From the NCBI GenBank assembly GCA_022818135.1, contig JAFMSR010000013.1, positions 23,954,207-24,018,206 of the forward strand: a DNA stretch of 64,000 nucleotides. The letters are read 5' to 3'. Position numbers and translations under genes: made by a program. The notes under the pieces were generated by a model, which saw only the letters and a list, made by a program, of their open reading frames with translations, was not told where the DNA came from and ran no database searches. Of this stretch, positions 35,203-48,095 are shown piece after piece. The stretch comes from Saxidomus purpurata. Its lineage: Eukaryota; Mollusca; Bivalvia; Venerida; Veneridae. Position 1 is the stretch's first letter, and every line of letters begins with the position of its first letter.

Positions 35203-35203
<1 letters not shown>

Positions 35204-35479
35204 GGAATAATAGTAAACAGACTATATATTTCATGATTTATCAATAAGATTTTACGGTTCGATCGGACGGTGTAAATTCTTACATATAAAATACCTAAGC
35301 TGGCCTTGTGATTCCAGAAGAGAAGATTTATAGGTTTGTAGGTTGTATAAGCCTATGTAAAATCAAGTGACCCCAAGTGGTCATTATTTGAATGCTCTTG
35401 GTAGAGGTTCACTAAAGTATTTAACGGCAAAACCTAACTGTACTTCAACCAATTACAAACCAGTGATATACAAAACGTA

Positions 35480-37421
35480 ATTTTGTTTACCTAAAAGTGT
35501 TCTCAATGCCATCTACCAGGAGTATGATTCTATAGAATTTTTGAACTGAGCGAGACAAACACAATAAATTTACACGAGATGTGGTTCAACCGCATACTAT
35601 CGTCATCAAACCAAAAGAATTTCCACAAATTAGATTGAGATAGATACAGTAGGAAGAACAGTTAGAACATTTTCAGTCTTAAGACATGGAATCAGACCAA
35701 AGCCTAAATCAGGACGACGAAAGTTTATCACCTTAAAAACAGAAGGAAATGAAATGCCCGTAGCACTAAGGATGACTATGATCTTGAAAATCAAATAAGT
35801 ACAATATTAAATTCGCAGAATGAATCGAATTAAAATTACAAAAGAGATGCTTAAAAATCATTAAATAAGTACCTTGACGTACGGCAGAACAAAAACACTT
35901 TAACGAAATCGATGAACAAATATGTGTTCCACTGTAGATTAGATAAGAAGCAACAACTAAAGAACATCACAAAACTTTTCAAAGTAAATGTTCATGACAA
36001 TGACCATGACTTAATTTTACAGTAAACAAGATTTCGATACCCTTTACAAATGCAAAATTGCAAGTGACTCAGCCAACAAGAATTAAGGTTCCAAAACCAA
36101 ATAGAAGCCTTTCGGACGCCTTACTTATTCAGGATGCAAAATTTTATCTCAGTATTTGAAATTGGTGTGCGTATTCAGTTAAAAGATGTTGAGACTATTT
36201 AAAAGAAAGAAGACGGACACGCTGAACCTTCTACCTGTTGGAATGACAAAACTGTTATCAATAAGTGTTCTTTTAATTACTCTGCAATAAAGTTATGCTC
36301 ATATTTGAAACCGACCAGGAATGTTATGTATTTATCTTTATAATTGTTGTAAATATTGTATGTAAATTAGTAGACAAGCACATATGAAAATTGGACTGCC
36401 CAAATGAGTTTGCCTTGTTCAAAAAAACTTTTTATTATTATTATTATTAGCGTTATCATAACCTATTTTAAGACTTCAATAATATTATATTATTGCAGAT
36501 ATATGTATTGAGGACCTAAACGTAAACAATAGGACACTTCATTGCATCTTTAGACAAAGAATCGACCCAAGGCTAAATCAGAACAACACAAGAAGCTAAC
36601 TCATTCTAAACAGTAAGCAAATCAAAAGCACATGCTAATGGAAATAATGCAAGGCTTCCGACCAGGCTAGGGTATTCCACAACTTGGTAAAATTTGACTA
36701 CATGTGCTCAAAAAGAACAGCATAGAAAAGTGACTAGATTTCAACCTATCCGAGCAACCACTGAAAAACCAGTTAAAACAACCGAAACTTCGCCGGATGA
36801 GCTATTCCTTACGAGCGGTCGTAGCTTAATTAAGCAATGCATTAACAACGTCATCTAGTTCATTTTTAACAAGCACCCTCTACCAAATGATCATGATTAG
36901 TTAGTGAGCAAATTTAACGAATAATGCCTTGAAATACAACGACTTCAGGTGTTACTGAACAACAATAAAAGATTCAAGAACCCAATTTCCACCGAACATC
37001 CTTTACTTAATTTGGCCTTAATTATGTCAGGATCAAAATTTTACGAAGGATATCGCTATTGGATATCCGTTCTGTGGTAACAACATTAGGAAGAATATAA
37101 AAGCATGGATATACACTGGGCATGTATACTCTGGGAAACTTTGGAAATTGAGACACTTGCTAAATAAGTTCGTCCGTCGGACCTTTTAAATTAATCTGGC
37201 AATAACAATTGAACTTATAGATTTGCAACATGTTGATTTTAATGTAGACCTTGTATTTTGTTTCATGGGCTAATTTGTTAAGTAAATAATACAGTATGTA
37301 AATTATGTTGTCCGGCAGATATTGTTTTAAAATATGATTACTTCAAAGTAGTTTGCCAATATATTCGAAATACGGGCAATGTTGTATTACAATTAAAATT
37401 ACGTTATATAAATTGTTATTA

Positions 37422-37457
<36 letters not shown>
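35480..37457. repeat. Two diverged tandem copies of an unidentified element
   Basis: About 35480-36450 and 36500-37457 share ordered blocks, for example CCAAAGCCTAAATCAGGACG with CCCAAGGCTAAATCAGAACA, and both end in ATT microsatellites (36430-36450, 37424-37457). Old retroelement copies are likely. No intact frame. Confidence 0.45.
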
Positions 37458-37460
<3 letters not shown>

Positions 37461-40320
37461 AAAAACAAAATTATTATTGATTGTATGTCAGGAAACCTAA
37501 AATTTACGAATTAACTACGTATCGACAACTTGCGTGATTGAGACTTTGCCGTACAAACGCATTGTCCAATATACATATCGGCGAAGAAAACACAAAGTAT
37601 GATGTGCATATCTCATTCAGAAGCAACAGAACAAAAAATTTAAGATGTTAGTGGAAATAATTGACGATGGTTCGATACCCACTAAGGATAAGTATCTTGG
37701 TAGAATGCTGGACACATTTGCTCTGAGATTCAAGAATAGAAAAAACGATTGACTTATTTCAGAAACGTTCCAGTAACCACTTTTAAGCCAGAAATTAGAT
37801 AAAGTATCGTTTGATAAAAATATATCTTCCATGCCATTTCCTTGCCGCGCGCTTTGATGTTAGTCATGCAAGTGTTGCATTAACAATAGCGGCATCTGTT
37901 CAATTTATCAGCACCTCAATTTTCATGGGCAAACGATCATGAATAGAACTAGGAAAAACTTTAATGAATAATGGAACCAATCACCGCCTAATACAGTACT
38001 ATCAAATAATAAAAGTAAATACAGAGATTGCCACCGAAATTGAACTAAATTTCGGAATTCCGGCATCGATAGTATGTCCGAAAATAGTTAATGGCGATTG
38101 GTGCAGGCATAAAATTCAAAAACTACATTTGGAAAAGACAGTGAACTTCTTCTGGAGATGACATAACGATGAAAATCTTGTATATAGTCTATTTAGAGAC
38201 TATAGAATTGGTCGACACTCAGAAGTGCCACGGTAACATTCAAACACTACTAGAAAGCTGTAGCTAATACGATTTATTACATTACGCACTGACCAACTAT
38301 ATGAAAATGAAATATTTATGAAGTTATTTAACTAACAACAACAATAACAACCAAAACAACGGTATTTGATGAAACACGAATTTTTCAAAGCAAAATGAAA
38401 GCTTTAAAGAGCAGACTCCAGCATTCTAGCCGTCTTAATAGCAATATCAAAGTACGTAAATATTTTTATTCGCAGCGTAAAACGCACAAGTTACCCTGCT
38501 GATTTACCGTACATACACTTCCATTTTTACAAATTTTCAAGTACAACTTTTTATCATGTCGACATGCTGGGCGTTTTTCCATTTCAATATAGTTTTTGGT
38601 CAGAGAATGACATTTTAAATGATTTTAAAAGCTTAACATACAATTGAATTTGTATGAAATAAATTTCCAGGACCCAGAGACAAGCTAAATATAGAAAGTC
38701 TCGGGGCCCGGGTCCGGACAGTAACTTAGTTTGAGTCTGTTACATTGTTTTAGATTTTTGAAAAATTAATTTGAAACCGACGTTTAAAAAAGTGCATACA
38801 AACTCTTTTCACAAAAAAGGTGGGGTTTTTTTGTTTAATAATCTAAATAACAGTTAATCAATCACAAGAATTTAATAAGCAGTCAGAAACCACAAGAAGT
38901 AATTAATATTATGTTATCAATAAAACCGTAATTATATTAATTATTGGAGCATACATGAGAAACAAATACTGTAAGAATTACTTACTTTTGAGCCGGCATA
39001 ACGATACAAATCAGTCAAATCCAAATGAATCACACAACACATACTACATACTATTTTAAACGAAACAAATGTTCTAAATGAAATATCAAAACAAGAGTCT
39101 ATTGAACAGAGCTTCACTTATGACAGTGATGTCGAAGTAACGGTACACATTCGAAAATGATATCATTGGTAATCTGATTTGATAAATTTTGCTCATTGGG
39201 TCCGCCAAGCCTATGTTAGCTTAATATTTGGATGAGACCCCGGCATGTCTCCCGTCATGCCTAAAAAATAAAATTTTGAAGACCAATGGTAGAGATCAGT
39301 AGAATCACGACTATTTATACCAATGTCAAGTTTCGTGTTAATTTCATCGTGTTGGTGTTAATTTCAACAGATACTTTTAAAACGATCATTGAGGGTCTGT
39401 CATCGGGAAGATAAAAGCGGACCTACATTCCAGATGACATGATGTCACTGAGATAAGAATTATTGGTAGGCATATGTCACAGGTGATATCTTAAGTATTG
39501 CTTTCGCGTGTCACATATGTGAAGCTTCACTGTGAATGTTATCTTTCCCTAAAACATTCGCCTTTAAGATCATATATGCAAAGCCGTACTTAAATTAAAT
39601 TAAAGTCAAATTTGCATGAATCTATGTTTACACGTTGAAATTTAACTGGCCGACTTAAATTTTATTAAAATTTATTAGATTTTTTTCTTTTCATTTCTTT
39701 CATCCACAAAGTGGAATAATAGATATCTTCATTTAGCGGGAAGAAATACCATTTTTTGATAGTTTAATGAAACTGACTTACCGGTATATCATTGTTGAAT
39801 ACTAAATATGTTTTAAAATGTTCTCTTCCTCTGTTCTTCCTTCGACAGGGTTTGGACCAAAAAGCAAGACTGTAATGTCCGGACGATGTAGTTGAAAAAA
39901 GGCCTACATGCATAGTTTAGTTAGTATCTAAAGCCCTATAGATCACGCGTTTCGGCTTTTAGGGGCGTTCGTTCGAAATCGGGGAGGGAATTTTCCTATC
40001 ACGAATTGAGTGCCATGTTATGTATGATGTTCATCTGTCTTTCTCGATTAATTAAATTGTGGAAATAGTTGCTTGCCGAGAAATTACGTTAAAAAAGATT
40101 GCTTATTCAGGAAGACAGGTGAGGAAGCAGAGGATACGCAGGAACCATAACTACCGGTAAATACCTAAATAATGTAAGACACAGGCGTTTACAGCTTCGA
40201 AAATTCATGAAAATAACTATAATATGTATTTTTACTGGGCTGCATAACAAACATATGCTTTTTACTTTTTAACCCGTAAGGTGATGTGTTGTTTGTATGT
40301 GTTATATCTTTGTAAATGAG
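37458..40320. other. Gene-free stretch
   Basis: Short open frames such as 37964-38161 show no known domain. A GGGGCCCGGGTCCGGACAG patch near 38702 stands out from the AT-rich background. No RNA gene seen. Confidence 0.35.
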
Positions 40321-40344
40321 AACGTGAACGGATGTTGCACTACA

Positions 40345-40435
40345 TGATAGAAGAACAGAACAGAACAGAACGTCTTTTATACAAACGAAACAAGCATAAT
40401 AATGATTATGATACAAACACAAAACTGGCTGTTTT
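40345..40435 (-). mobile_element. Retroelement tail-like sequence with GAACA repeats
   Basis: AGAACAGAACAGAACAGAAC followed by GTCTTTTATACAAACG. In reverse orientation this is a 3' end with a (TTCTG)n tail, as in many mollusc non-LTR elements. Only the tail is visible. Confidence 0.4.
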
Positions 40436-40769
40436 AAACTAGATACAGATTTAAAGAGTTTGTAACAGAGTTCAACACTGCAAAAATGCCACGTCTATTA
40501 AACATTGAACATTGTGCACGAATTAACACTTTGTTCAATCCAAATTTGCTATATGCTTCATATGAAAATTAATTCTTCTCGCTTTTTAAATCATACTTAT
40601 AACCCGGTTTTAACGTTTTAAGGGAAACTTACATATCTTCTAAAAAAAGGAAAAGGACTAATTAAAATAAGTTGGCGAATGCAGTTAATTTTGACGAAAT
40701 AGAAGCAGGGACAGTATGAACAGGTTATGCAGTTTGTTGAGAATTTTACAAAATTAAAATTATTATTAG

Positions 40770-40943
40770 TTTACACTAATTTATTTTAGCTTGATTGTGA
40801 AGAAAGCTTATCGAGTCACTCTCGAGTCTGCTTCCTGGAAAAACCAGTACTGGTGTCATATGAGGAAGTACGATCAGTGGGGCTCGAACCCGCAATCTCC
40901 GGAATGAGCGGACGATACCTTAACCTCTACACCACCGCTCCCC
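40770..40943 (-). mobile_element. tRNA-derived SINE
   Basis: Minus strand begins GGGGAGCGGTGGTGTAGAGG, with an A-box (complement of 40924-40934) and B-box GGTTCGAGCCC (complement of 40880-40890). A conserved body follows (CCAGTACTGGTTTTTCCAGG, CTCGATAAGCTT) and then an AATAAATTAGT tail. A second copy of body and B-box is at 47940-48095. Confidence 0.85.
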
Positions 40944-43900
40944 TCATGATAGCGCGAACACACGCTCTCCTATATATCTAGCGTGTCCAATGTCATACCT
41001 TACTATGTTCTAACTACAAGGCACATATTTTACTGCGTGATATTATTACAGCATCAGACTGTATTTCGCCACTTTACTCCAAACTCTGGTGGTTTATCAC
41101 AAAATTTGGACATTTTGCTCTCAGGTTGAAAACTGAATTTATATCTAAACAAAAAGAAGTAGACATTTACTATGGAAAACTTCCTTTCAGAACAGTATAA
41201 TAACACAAGTAAATAAAACTGTAACAGAAGCTGCTTTGGTTTTTACATATTTATGAAGCAAAAGTCATCACAAAGTACTGTCAGCAACAGAGGACGGACA
41301 TTACACAAACTTTAAGTTACTATTTCAAATATAGTAAGTATTTCAGGGCACATATAAACTGGTCTTGAGATATTTCAAACAAGAATAAGGAAATGTGGAA
41401 CTTGTAACTGTTTTAGTCTGTTTAAAAAGGTAATAACAACATTTTTAGCAAAGAAATGATGATGTAACTGAAATTTTCTCTGCAAATAGTTTATAAAAGT
41501 AGAACTGCAGCAACGAAGAAACATAAGTCGGATCTTTCAGACTCTACAATAAAGAATGTTATGGAACATTGGTCATTTGTTTACAAATTGAACTTTAATT
41601 CATTTTTTTAACAAAGCTTGAAGTACTGGCATGACTAGTATAGAAGTATTAGTCTATCAAATGATCGGGGGGAAAAAACAGAATAAAATGCATTTTTTTT
41701 TCAACATAATTTTTATGTAATGTAGACAAGGTAACACTGATAGTAACACTTGTGACATTATATGCATACTAAAATATGTTTTCAGTAAAATGTATGTAAG
41801 TTCATCAAGAAGTTTTTGCATCATAAACAATTTTTTGGTATTAATTTTGAGCCTTACTTTTTATGCCATGGATGCATAAACATTTTTTTTTTCGGTTTCC
41901 ATAAATGTTGTATTGGATGTATAATTTTCACATCTTCAATGGTGCTCAATGTGTATATTGTACACATGTACACTTATTCATTATCATGTAAGAAGTCTGT
42001 TTCTTTCAACAAAAAAAAATATTTCTATTTCTCTTTCCAAATCAATGAGATATTTCAAGTGCAGCTAGGTCCATGTTTAATATTTTACAATATTTTCATT
42101 CTGTGCAACGAGGCACATCTAATACTGCTAAAAGGCAAATCTTTGACACTTCTCAATTGTCACTAACAGTAATTAATATGTTGTTTTAGCAAAGATTGAG
42201 TGATTGACTGGTGTCTTCAGAGGGGGTTTATGACTCTGTGTATTGTACAGTTGTAATCCTGCCCGATAGGGGTTTTGTGGACACCTGGTACTTTATGACA
42301 CACAGTACACAAATGTAGATCACCAACTGACTGTGTTGGTTTAGGGAAGGGTGGTTATGTAATATGTAATACACATGTATCTGAAAGGACCTGAATATTT
42401 TTGGGAAGTCCTTCATAAGTCCAGAGAGAAGGCTAGAAAACAACCATGTTGCAGCAGAATTTCAGTTCTTATTTCTACAGTAGTTGCATAAAGTAGTTTC
42501 GTCACTTTCGTCTCCATTCCACAGTGCCTTATATTACAAATATGATTTTGGCAAAAACAAATATAAAACTGATGTTGATTTGTAAAAAAAAAATACAAAG
42601 CGTTTCAATTGATTGTGGGAGGTATGAAAAACCTGCCTCGGGGACAAACACCGGACATGGAAAAGAAAGAAAATGACTTAATCAGTCGATACCACAACAC
42701 CAACAAGTGCCAAACAAATAGCATCCCTACAACAAAAAATCCAGTTTTGTGGTTCGCATTGAAAGTGCCCTACGAACGGGTTTTTCAAAGACCAAAAGCG
42801 AAAACCGCCTAATTTTCCTTCTTTCCGACCATAGGTCATGGGGTGTAACATCTTTTTCTCATAGTTTAAGCTAATGATGTCTATTTTCTTAGATTTTTAT
42901 TTCACCCGTATTTTATTTTCTGGGACGGTAGATCCGTTCAAAATCAAAAAGGCGTCAATGTGATTTTTTTCCCGATACGGTGATATTTGTGCACAGGTTT
43001 TCACTATATTTTAGGGTCAAAGATGGAAAATTGCAATTAAAAGTAAATTACGAGTTATTTTTGAACGGATATGAATTAGATTTTGTTTTTTATTTTATAA
43101 CAAAAAGTACAGTTTGTAAGACCAGTATCGCGGTCAAATACCATCTAAAACGCGCAAGACGGAATAGCAGGACCGTGTTTACTCGCATAAAGAAATAGAA
43201 TCATATATGAGGTTAATTTCTGTTTTCGGAAAATTCACAGCTTTCCATATACCATTTTAAAATTAAAGTGGTATTTAAATGACACAAGACCGGCGTTTTG
43301 AATACAACTTTCGGACAAATACCAGTTTCTCGCTGGCGTGTAGCACGGCGGAAACGCTTCCAGGTAAAACGAACCGAGACAAGAATCGCGTAAGACATTT
43401 GTGAGGGCGTTTCGACCATCATTTGAAAGACCTTGAATGATGAAATTTACAGAATTCTATGGACTTTCCCTTAATAATTATTAAGAAATGGAAAACCTGT
43501 TTTTTACTGCAAAATTATTTGTTTTTAGATTATTTTAGTTAATAATAGTCAATCTAATACAAATGGCTCCAAATTTTTAAAGATATTTATATGTATGTGG
43601 TTTTTTAAAGATCATGTTTTGAGGGGACGGACATTACGGGGACGGACATTACAGATAACTTTTACACTGTAGTGGATAGATTTCCATCATTTTTGGAAAT
43701 GTTAGTATTGACATCATGTGTAACAATACTAGTACAGAAATTTGCACTTACATAGTCCATACAAAAAGTTACAACAAGGGGACGGACATTAGAGGTTTTT
43801 CTACACAGACTGAAATTTGACAACATATTAGATCACGAAAATTTTATGGTTTGTTGAACACTTCTGTATCTTAGGCAGTGTAAACTAGTCCGTGAAACTG

Positions 43901-44803
43901 TGTAACTGAGCTTATCGTAAGGTACGACTTATTCTGCAATCTGTGCAGCTGTTTTGCAATATTGTCTTATCGTATTTCTTACCTTTGACTGGCGCAGTAA
44001 CAATGGCAATTTCTCAGAGAAAAGAAAAAGTACGACCCTCGCTAGAAGAATATCTATTATCAGTGCGCATCGAATTAATGCAAAAACAATGCACACGAAG
44101 TATATAATATAAATGATTTACAGATATATATTTACCTGTACTGATTACTTAGATGAACTTTATTTGTGGTCATTTTGTCAAAGGTCAATGACAAGGTGTC
44201 CAGATAAGGTAAGTAATTAACTAATACAATGAATATCTAGCTAAAGTCATTTTTGCTCCCTTCACTTTCCATTAATCTAGCAGGTCAGAATACAATTGTT
44301 TCGTTTGAAAATATTTCTACCTAGGGTGCCATTGATAGATACAGCCTCGTCACAGCAAATGTTGCCATCAGGATTCGAACCAGTGTCGCACATGCGTGAT
44401 GAATGTACAAATATATTGATTGGCCACAGACCCATAAAAAGCCTAAAAAGTTAGTTTTATTGACCAAATTTAATGTTTCATTTTACGAATCATGATAGAC
44501 TTCCGTTTAGCAGGATGGCAAAACGGGTTTATTGTACCAACGGTTATATGTATGTTTAATCATTAATCAACAAACAGATGCTTTGCTTATAGTTTTATTT
44601 GTTTCAATAATTAGCACATAATTCAGTAACTATTACATATAAGTGAACAATAACAAAAACAGTGAACTGACACGGTAACAGTGAACAATAACAGTGAACC
44701 ATTTCACAAAAAGAGCAGTAACAGGTAACAATAATGATATATTTATGTAAGCACACTGGTTTTGTTATAAATGATTCTGTCCCATTATTTGACATTGGAG
44801 TCT
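40944..44803. other. Gene-poor stretch 3' of the BTB gene
   Basis: The 116-codon frame at 41816-42166 is low-complexity and T-rich. Frames at 42609-42812 (plus) and 43213-43422 (minus) look less AT-biased than their surroundings, but I recognise no domain. The word GGACGGACATTA recurs at 41290, 43626, 43641 and 43780. A fragment with a reversed B-box (GGATTCGAACC, 44370-44380) may be SINE residue. Confidence 0.4.
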
Positions 44804-45617
44804 TCAAACGAGTGTTCCTTCATGCTTGGTCAAGTGACGCCTGTCTAGCACAGAGTAAATCTGAAAAGAAGAAGAAAAAATATGAAAATTTATTGTGATA
44901 TTGTAGATTGTGCCGGATGGAATATGTCGATAATTTGTATAATAAATCAACGAATTTTATATACATGTTTCAATGCACTGTCGTGTTTGTCAGCATTACT
45001 ACGTTTTAAAGATTTCATATGGTTGATTACGGAACACATGAACGTGCAACAGCATTACAGAGTGAAATGAATTGGAATAATAATAATAATAAAAAGTGTA
45101 GTATTTACCTTTTCAAACAGAGTACTTGTAGCCTTGTGTTGACTGTAGTATCTTGTAGAGACAAGAAGTTTCTCAGCTCTTCCGGCCTGGATACATCTTT
45201 CAACAAAATCTAGACACGCCTTGCATAGGTCTGTTAACTCGAACTGGGAGGCTGCGCAAAACAAACCTGAATATAGAGAAAATGTGATAATAAATACATA
45301 TAATGTAAGGCTTTAAATGTTATAAAGAGTAAAACTGTTAAAGAGAAGACCTTATCTTTAACAAATTAACGGATTTCAAAACTGCCGGACCTGGCTAGGA
45401 ATGACTTATATCAAAGAATTGTTCTGTAAAGTTTAATAGAGAAAATTAATAGAACGGGCGGACTGGATGTTGTCGTATCAACCTGACTAGTCTTCGCTGT
45501 TGTTGTTGCTGTTGTTGTTGTTGTTGTATTCAACGCTATTTCTTATTTTTCTACATAGGGTCCTAGCAGCGAACCTCCCCATCTCACCAGTCGCGATTTA
45601 CGTCCTGGGCTATTTGG

Positions 45618-45660
<43 letters not shown>

Positions 45661-46750
45661 AGAGAGAGGGAGGAGGGGGGGGGAGAGAGAGAGGTTTTAG
45701 CTCGTTACTAAGCCGAACTTACCAGCTACAGTATCTTCGGTAATATTCACACTTCCGCAGTGAATAAACTGGACTAGCATTCGGAACACATCGGAGGTGT
45801 ATTTCTTCACCGGGATAACAAGCCTCTGCGATAAAGTCCGACAAATCCCAATTGAGGTGCTTTTCTTTGACTTCTTGTTCTTTTTAGCGTTTCTTTCTTC
45901 ATCAGCAGCTTTCATAGACATGTGCTTTAGGAGAAGTTGATACATTATTCTGTAAAAGAAAATGTTTGAATTCATTAAAGATTGTTAGCGGCTGTCCGAA
46001 GGTAAACTTTCAGATTATTTCTACTTCCAGAACGAAAAACAAGCACTGCATGTAATCTAAATGAATTCGAATCTGTTTTATCTTGTAACTTGTTTGCAAA
46101 TAAAAAATACTCACCGACTACGAGTACCCATGATTGCACGAACACCGTGCACGGGAACTTCACGTGGTCCAACTAGAAACGTGACGTCACACATCTCAGG
46201 CATTGCCAAAATCAGCTTTAGATGTTCGCAGAGCGCATGCGTACTTTGAAAATTCATAACTTCTTCTTTCTGCTTCAGTGGCAAGAAGTTGTGCTGACTA
46301 TCGTCTGACGTAGTGTCACATGATTCCACTGAAGTCACTGAGTCGGCATCGGAGATGTCCGTAGAATCATAACCTGACGACGAGTCTGAAATTGAGAAGT
46401 TAAGCGTTCAAATACATATTTCCATGGTAACTGTTTTCTTCCTTTACGCCCATTTCAACTGCATTCAAAGGCGGGCAGTTTACCAACCCATAGTTCTTTA
46501 AATTGACCGGTGCCAAACATCTCTAGGCAAATGCAAAATTCTTACAAATAGTCAAAGCTTATGGAATGTTGATTCAAGCTCCCATAGTATTCATACACTT
46601 TGTTTATCTTTGCTTTAATTAAATACGATGATGAAAAGGAATGAATGCCTTACCGTCATAGTCGTGAGATTCAAAGGCTTTGTTAGCGAAATTATCTGCA
46701 TCACTTATTGCTCCAGTCATCAAAGGTAGTGTTGAAAACGAAGAATTCAT
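44804..46750 (-). CDS. BTB-domain protein resembling serine-enriched protein (five exons, 269 aa)
   Basis: Coding exons, minus strand: 46750-46654, 46385-46115, 45949-45723, 45266-45109 and 44860-44804 (stop TGA). The total is 810 nt with consistent phases. The N-terminus (1-80) is Ser/Asp-rich (DSSSGYDSTDISDADS). The BTB/POZ fold runs from about 84 to 200, with LCEHLKLILAMPEMCDVTFL, GPREVPVHGVRAIMGTRSR, a Lys-rich insert (NAKKNKKSKKS) and FIHCGSVNITEDTV. A short BACK-like start follows (ELTDLCKACLDFVERC). The combination resembles the serine-enriched protein (gprs) group, whose members are usually longer; this protein ends soon after BACK begins. BTB proteins often act as dimeric adaptors for cullin-3, which is not shown here. 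ATG 46750 is the first ATG downstream of the TATA box. Introns hold GA and TTG microsatellites. Confidence 0.82.
45490..45530. repeat. TTG microsatellite
   Basis: Short (TTG)n run with GCTG interruption in intron 3 of the BTB gene. Confidence 0.8.
45622..45694. repeat. GA microsatellite
   Basis: About 70 bp of (GA)n and GGA in intron 3 of the BTB gene. It ends about 30 bp downstream of the exon 3 donor, in transcript sense a CT-rich run. Confidence 0.9.
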
Positions 46751-46830
46751 GTTTGTAAAGTTATTAATGTTGAACTGTTTAATTGTACAAGAATAATTCA
46801 GAATGAATAACTGCAATTGGTGTGCTCTGG

Positions 46831-46981
46831 TTTATATATTTTAGTGAGTACTTCAGCTTGCCTTGATCACATTTTGACAGAGCAAATCTTGTCACTGCCA
46901 TGTACTAGCATGTGAATACTGTCACGTGACGTAATAATCTATCCGTATTGGTTAGTGCTTATTTTTCCGCGCAGCTATTGG
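46831..46981 (-). promoter_or_regulatory. Compact core promoter of the minus-strand BTB gene
   Basis: ATATAAA (minus strand, 46837-46831) is a TATA box, placing transcription start near 46805, about 55 bp before ATG 46750. Upstream are GTCACGTGAC at 46921-46930, a palindromic E-box in its extended form, overlapping TGACGTAA (46927-46934, CRE/ATF-like). Two CCAAT boxes on the minus strand sit at 46947-46951 and 46977-46981. Motif identity is read directly; factor binding is inference. Confidence 0.7.
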
Positions 46982-47599
46982 TCGATAATTGTGACACGTA
47001 TAAGCTAGAACACTAAATATTCCGAAAAGGTGCCAAAGTTTGATCGTTTGTTTGTCAACATTTTCTCCTTTTTAAACATAGTCCAATCTAAAACAGCTCG
47101 TGTTTTTCACACCTCTTGATAATACGCTGTATGCTGTCATTCTTAATCAATTAATGGCCTGATTTTTGTTTTTGAAAATGTCAAATATGCATCTATTTTT
47201 GATCTGCAGAAAAATATTTATCATCAAAATTTGATGATTTCGTATGTTATGTCAATTGTGATGTTTTATTTGTAGAAATTGTAAACTATTGAAACAATAT
47301 TATATCGTAGAAGCGTTAAACGTGTGTTTGTCCAGGTTCACTGTAGATTTTTTAAAAAGATGTATTCACTCATAGTACTTTATTGTATTGTTGTATATAG
47401 TAGTTATATTTAATTGTGATAAGTGTTACTATTGCTACATGTATGGGAAAAATAAACAATCTGTAAATTTGTACTCTTAGAATAACCAGGGAACACCAGT
47501 CTTGACTTTGTTGTATTTGTACAAACTTATTGTATGTACATGTATGTATTTTAGCGTGTTATAGCCAATCAGACAAAACACGACGCCGAAATATAAGTG

Positions 47600-47860
47600 C
47601 ATTGTGGGGTACGGTTCCTTGCCACGCCAGAGTTTTTTAGGTTTCGGAGGTGTGAAGATACAGAAAGGCCAGAGCACCCCTGGTTCTACAGCCAGGTGTT
47701 GCACCCTACATGGGACCTCGGTTCGCTCACCGAAACGTGAATGTGGTCGCCGGCCGAACCCCACCCCGGTCAGCTCGTGCTCACTTGGATGTGCTTTTGG
47801 GTCCCCCCTCTTCGTTTCGGAACCGTCACCGTTGAGCAACCGGGCTGCTTTTACTGATTG
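47600..47860. other. GC-rich island of unknown nature
   Basis: Clearly more GC- and CpG-rich than its flanks, with opposed open frames on both strands and no recognised domain. It lies about 0.9 kb upstream of the BTB promoter. It could be a CpG island with a promoter or a repeat from a GC-rich element. Confidence 0.45.
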
Positions 47861-47939
47861 CGTGTAATCATTGCTTATAATTTATACAGAGGTGAGAAAT
47901 GTTATAACTGTTCTTTTCAACAAAGAGATTTGGCTCACA

Positions 47940-48095
47940 ACTGATCCCGAAGGTTGCGGGTTCGAGCCCCACTGGAGTCTCGAACATGCCTCCTTATATG
48001 ACACCAGTACTTGTTTTTCCAGGAGGCGGACTCGATAGTGACTCAATAAGCTTCAAGCTTTCCTCACAATCGAGCTAAAATAAATTAGTATAAAT
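47940..48095 (+). mobile_element. tRNA-derived SINE, 5'-damaged copy
   Basis: B-box GGTTCGAGCCC at 47959-47969, then the same body as the copy at 40770-40943 (ACACCAGTACTTGTTTTTCC, CTCAATAAGCTT) and an AAATAAATTAGTATAAATTA tail. The A-box region is decayed. Confidence 0.8.

Noticed and set aside
41816..42166. 116-codon plus-strand frame
   Set aside because: Phe/Ile/Lys-rich low complexity driven by T-runs; no domain, no splice signals.
46751..46816. Longer N-terminus for the minus-strand BTB protein
   Set aside because: The upstream start would be TTG and lies too close to the TATA box; the first ATG is at 46750.
47477..47867. Opposed open frames of 120 and 87 codons over the GC-rich island
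   Set aside because: Frames open on both strands of GC-rich DNA are expected by chance; no known domain.
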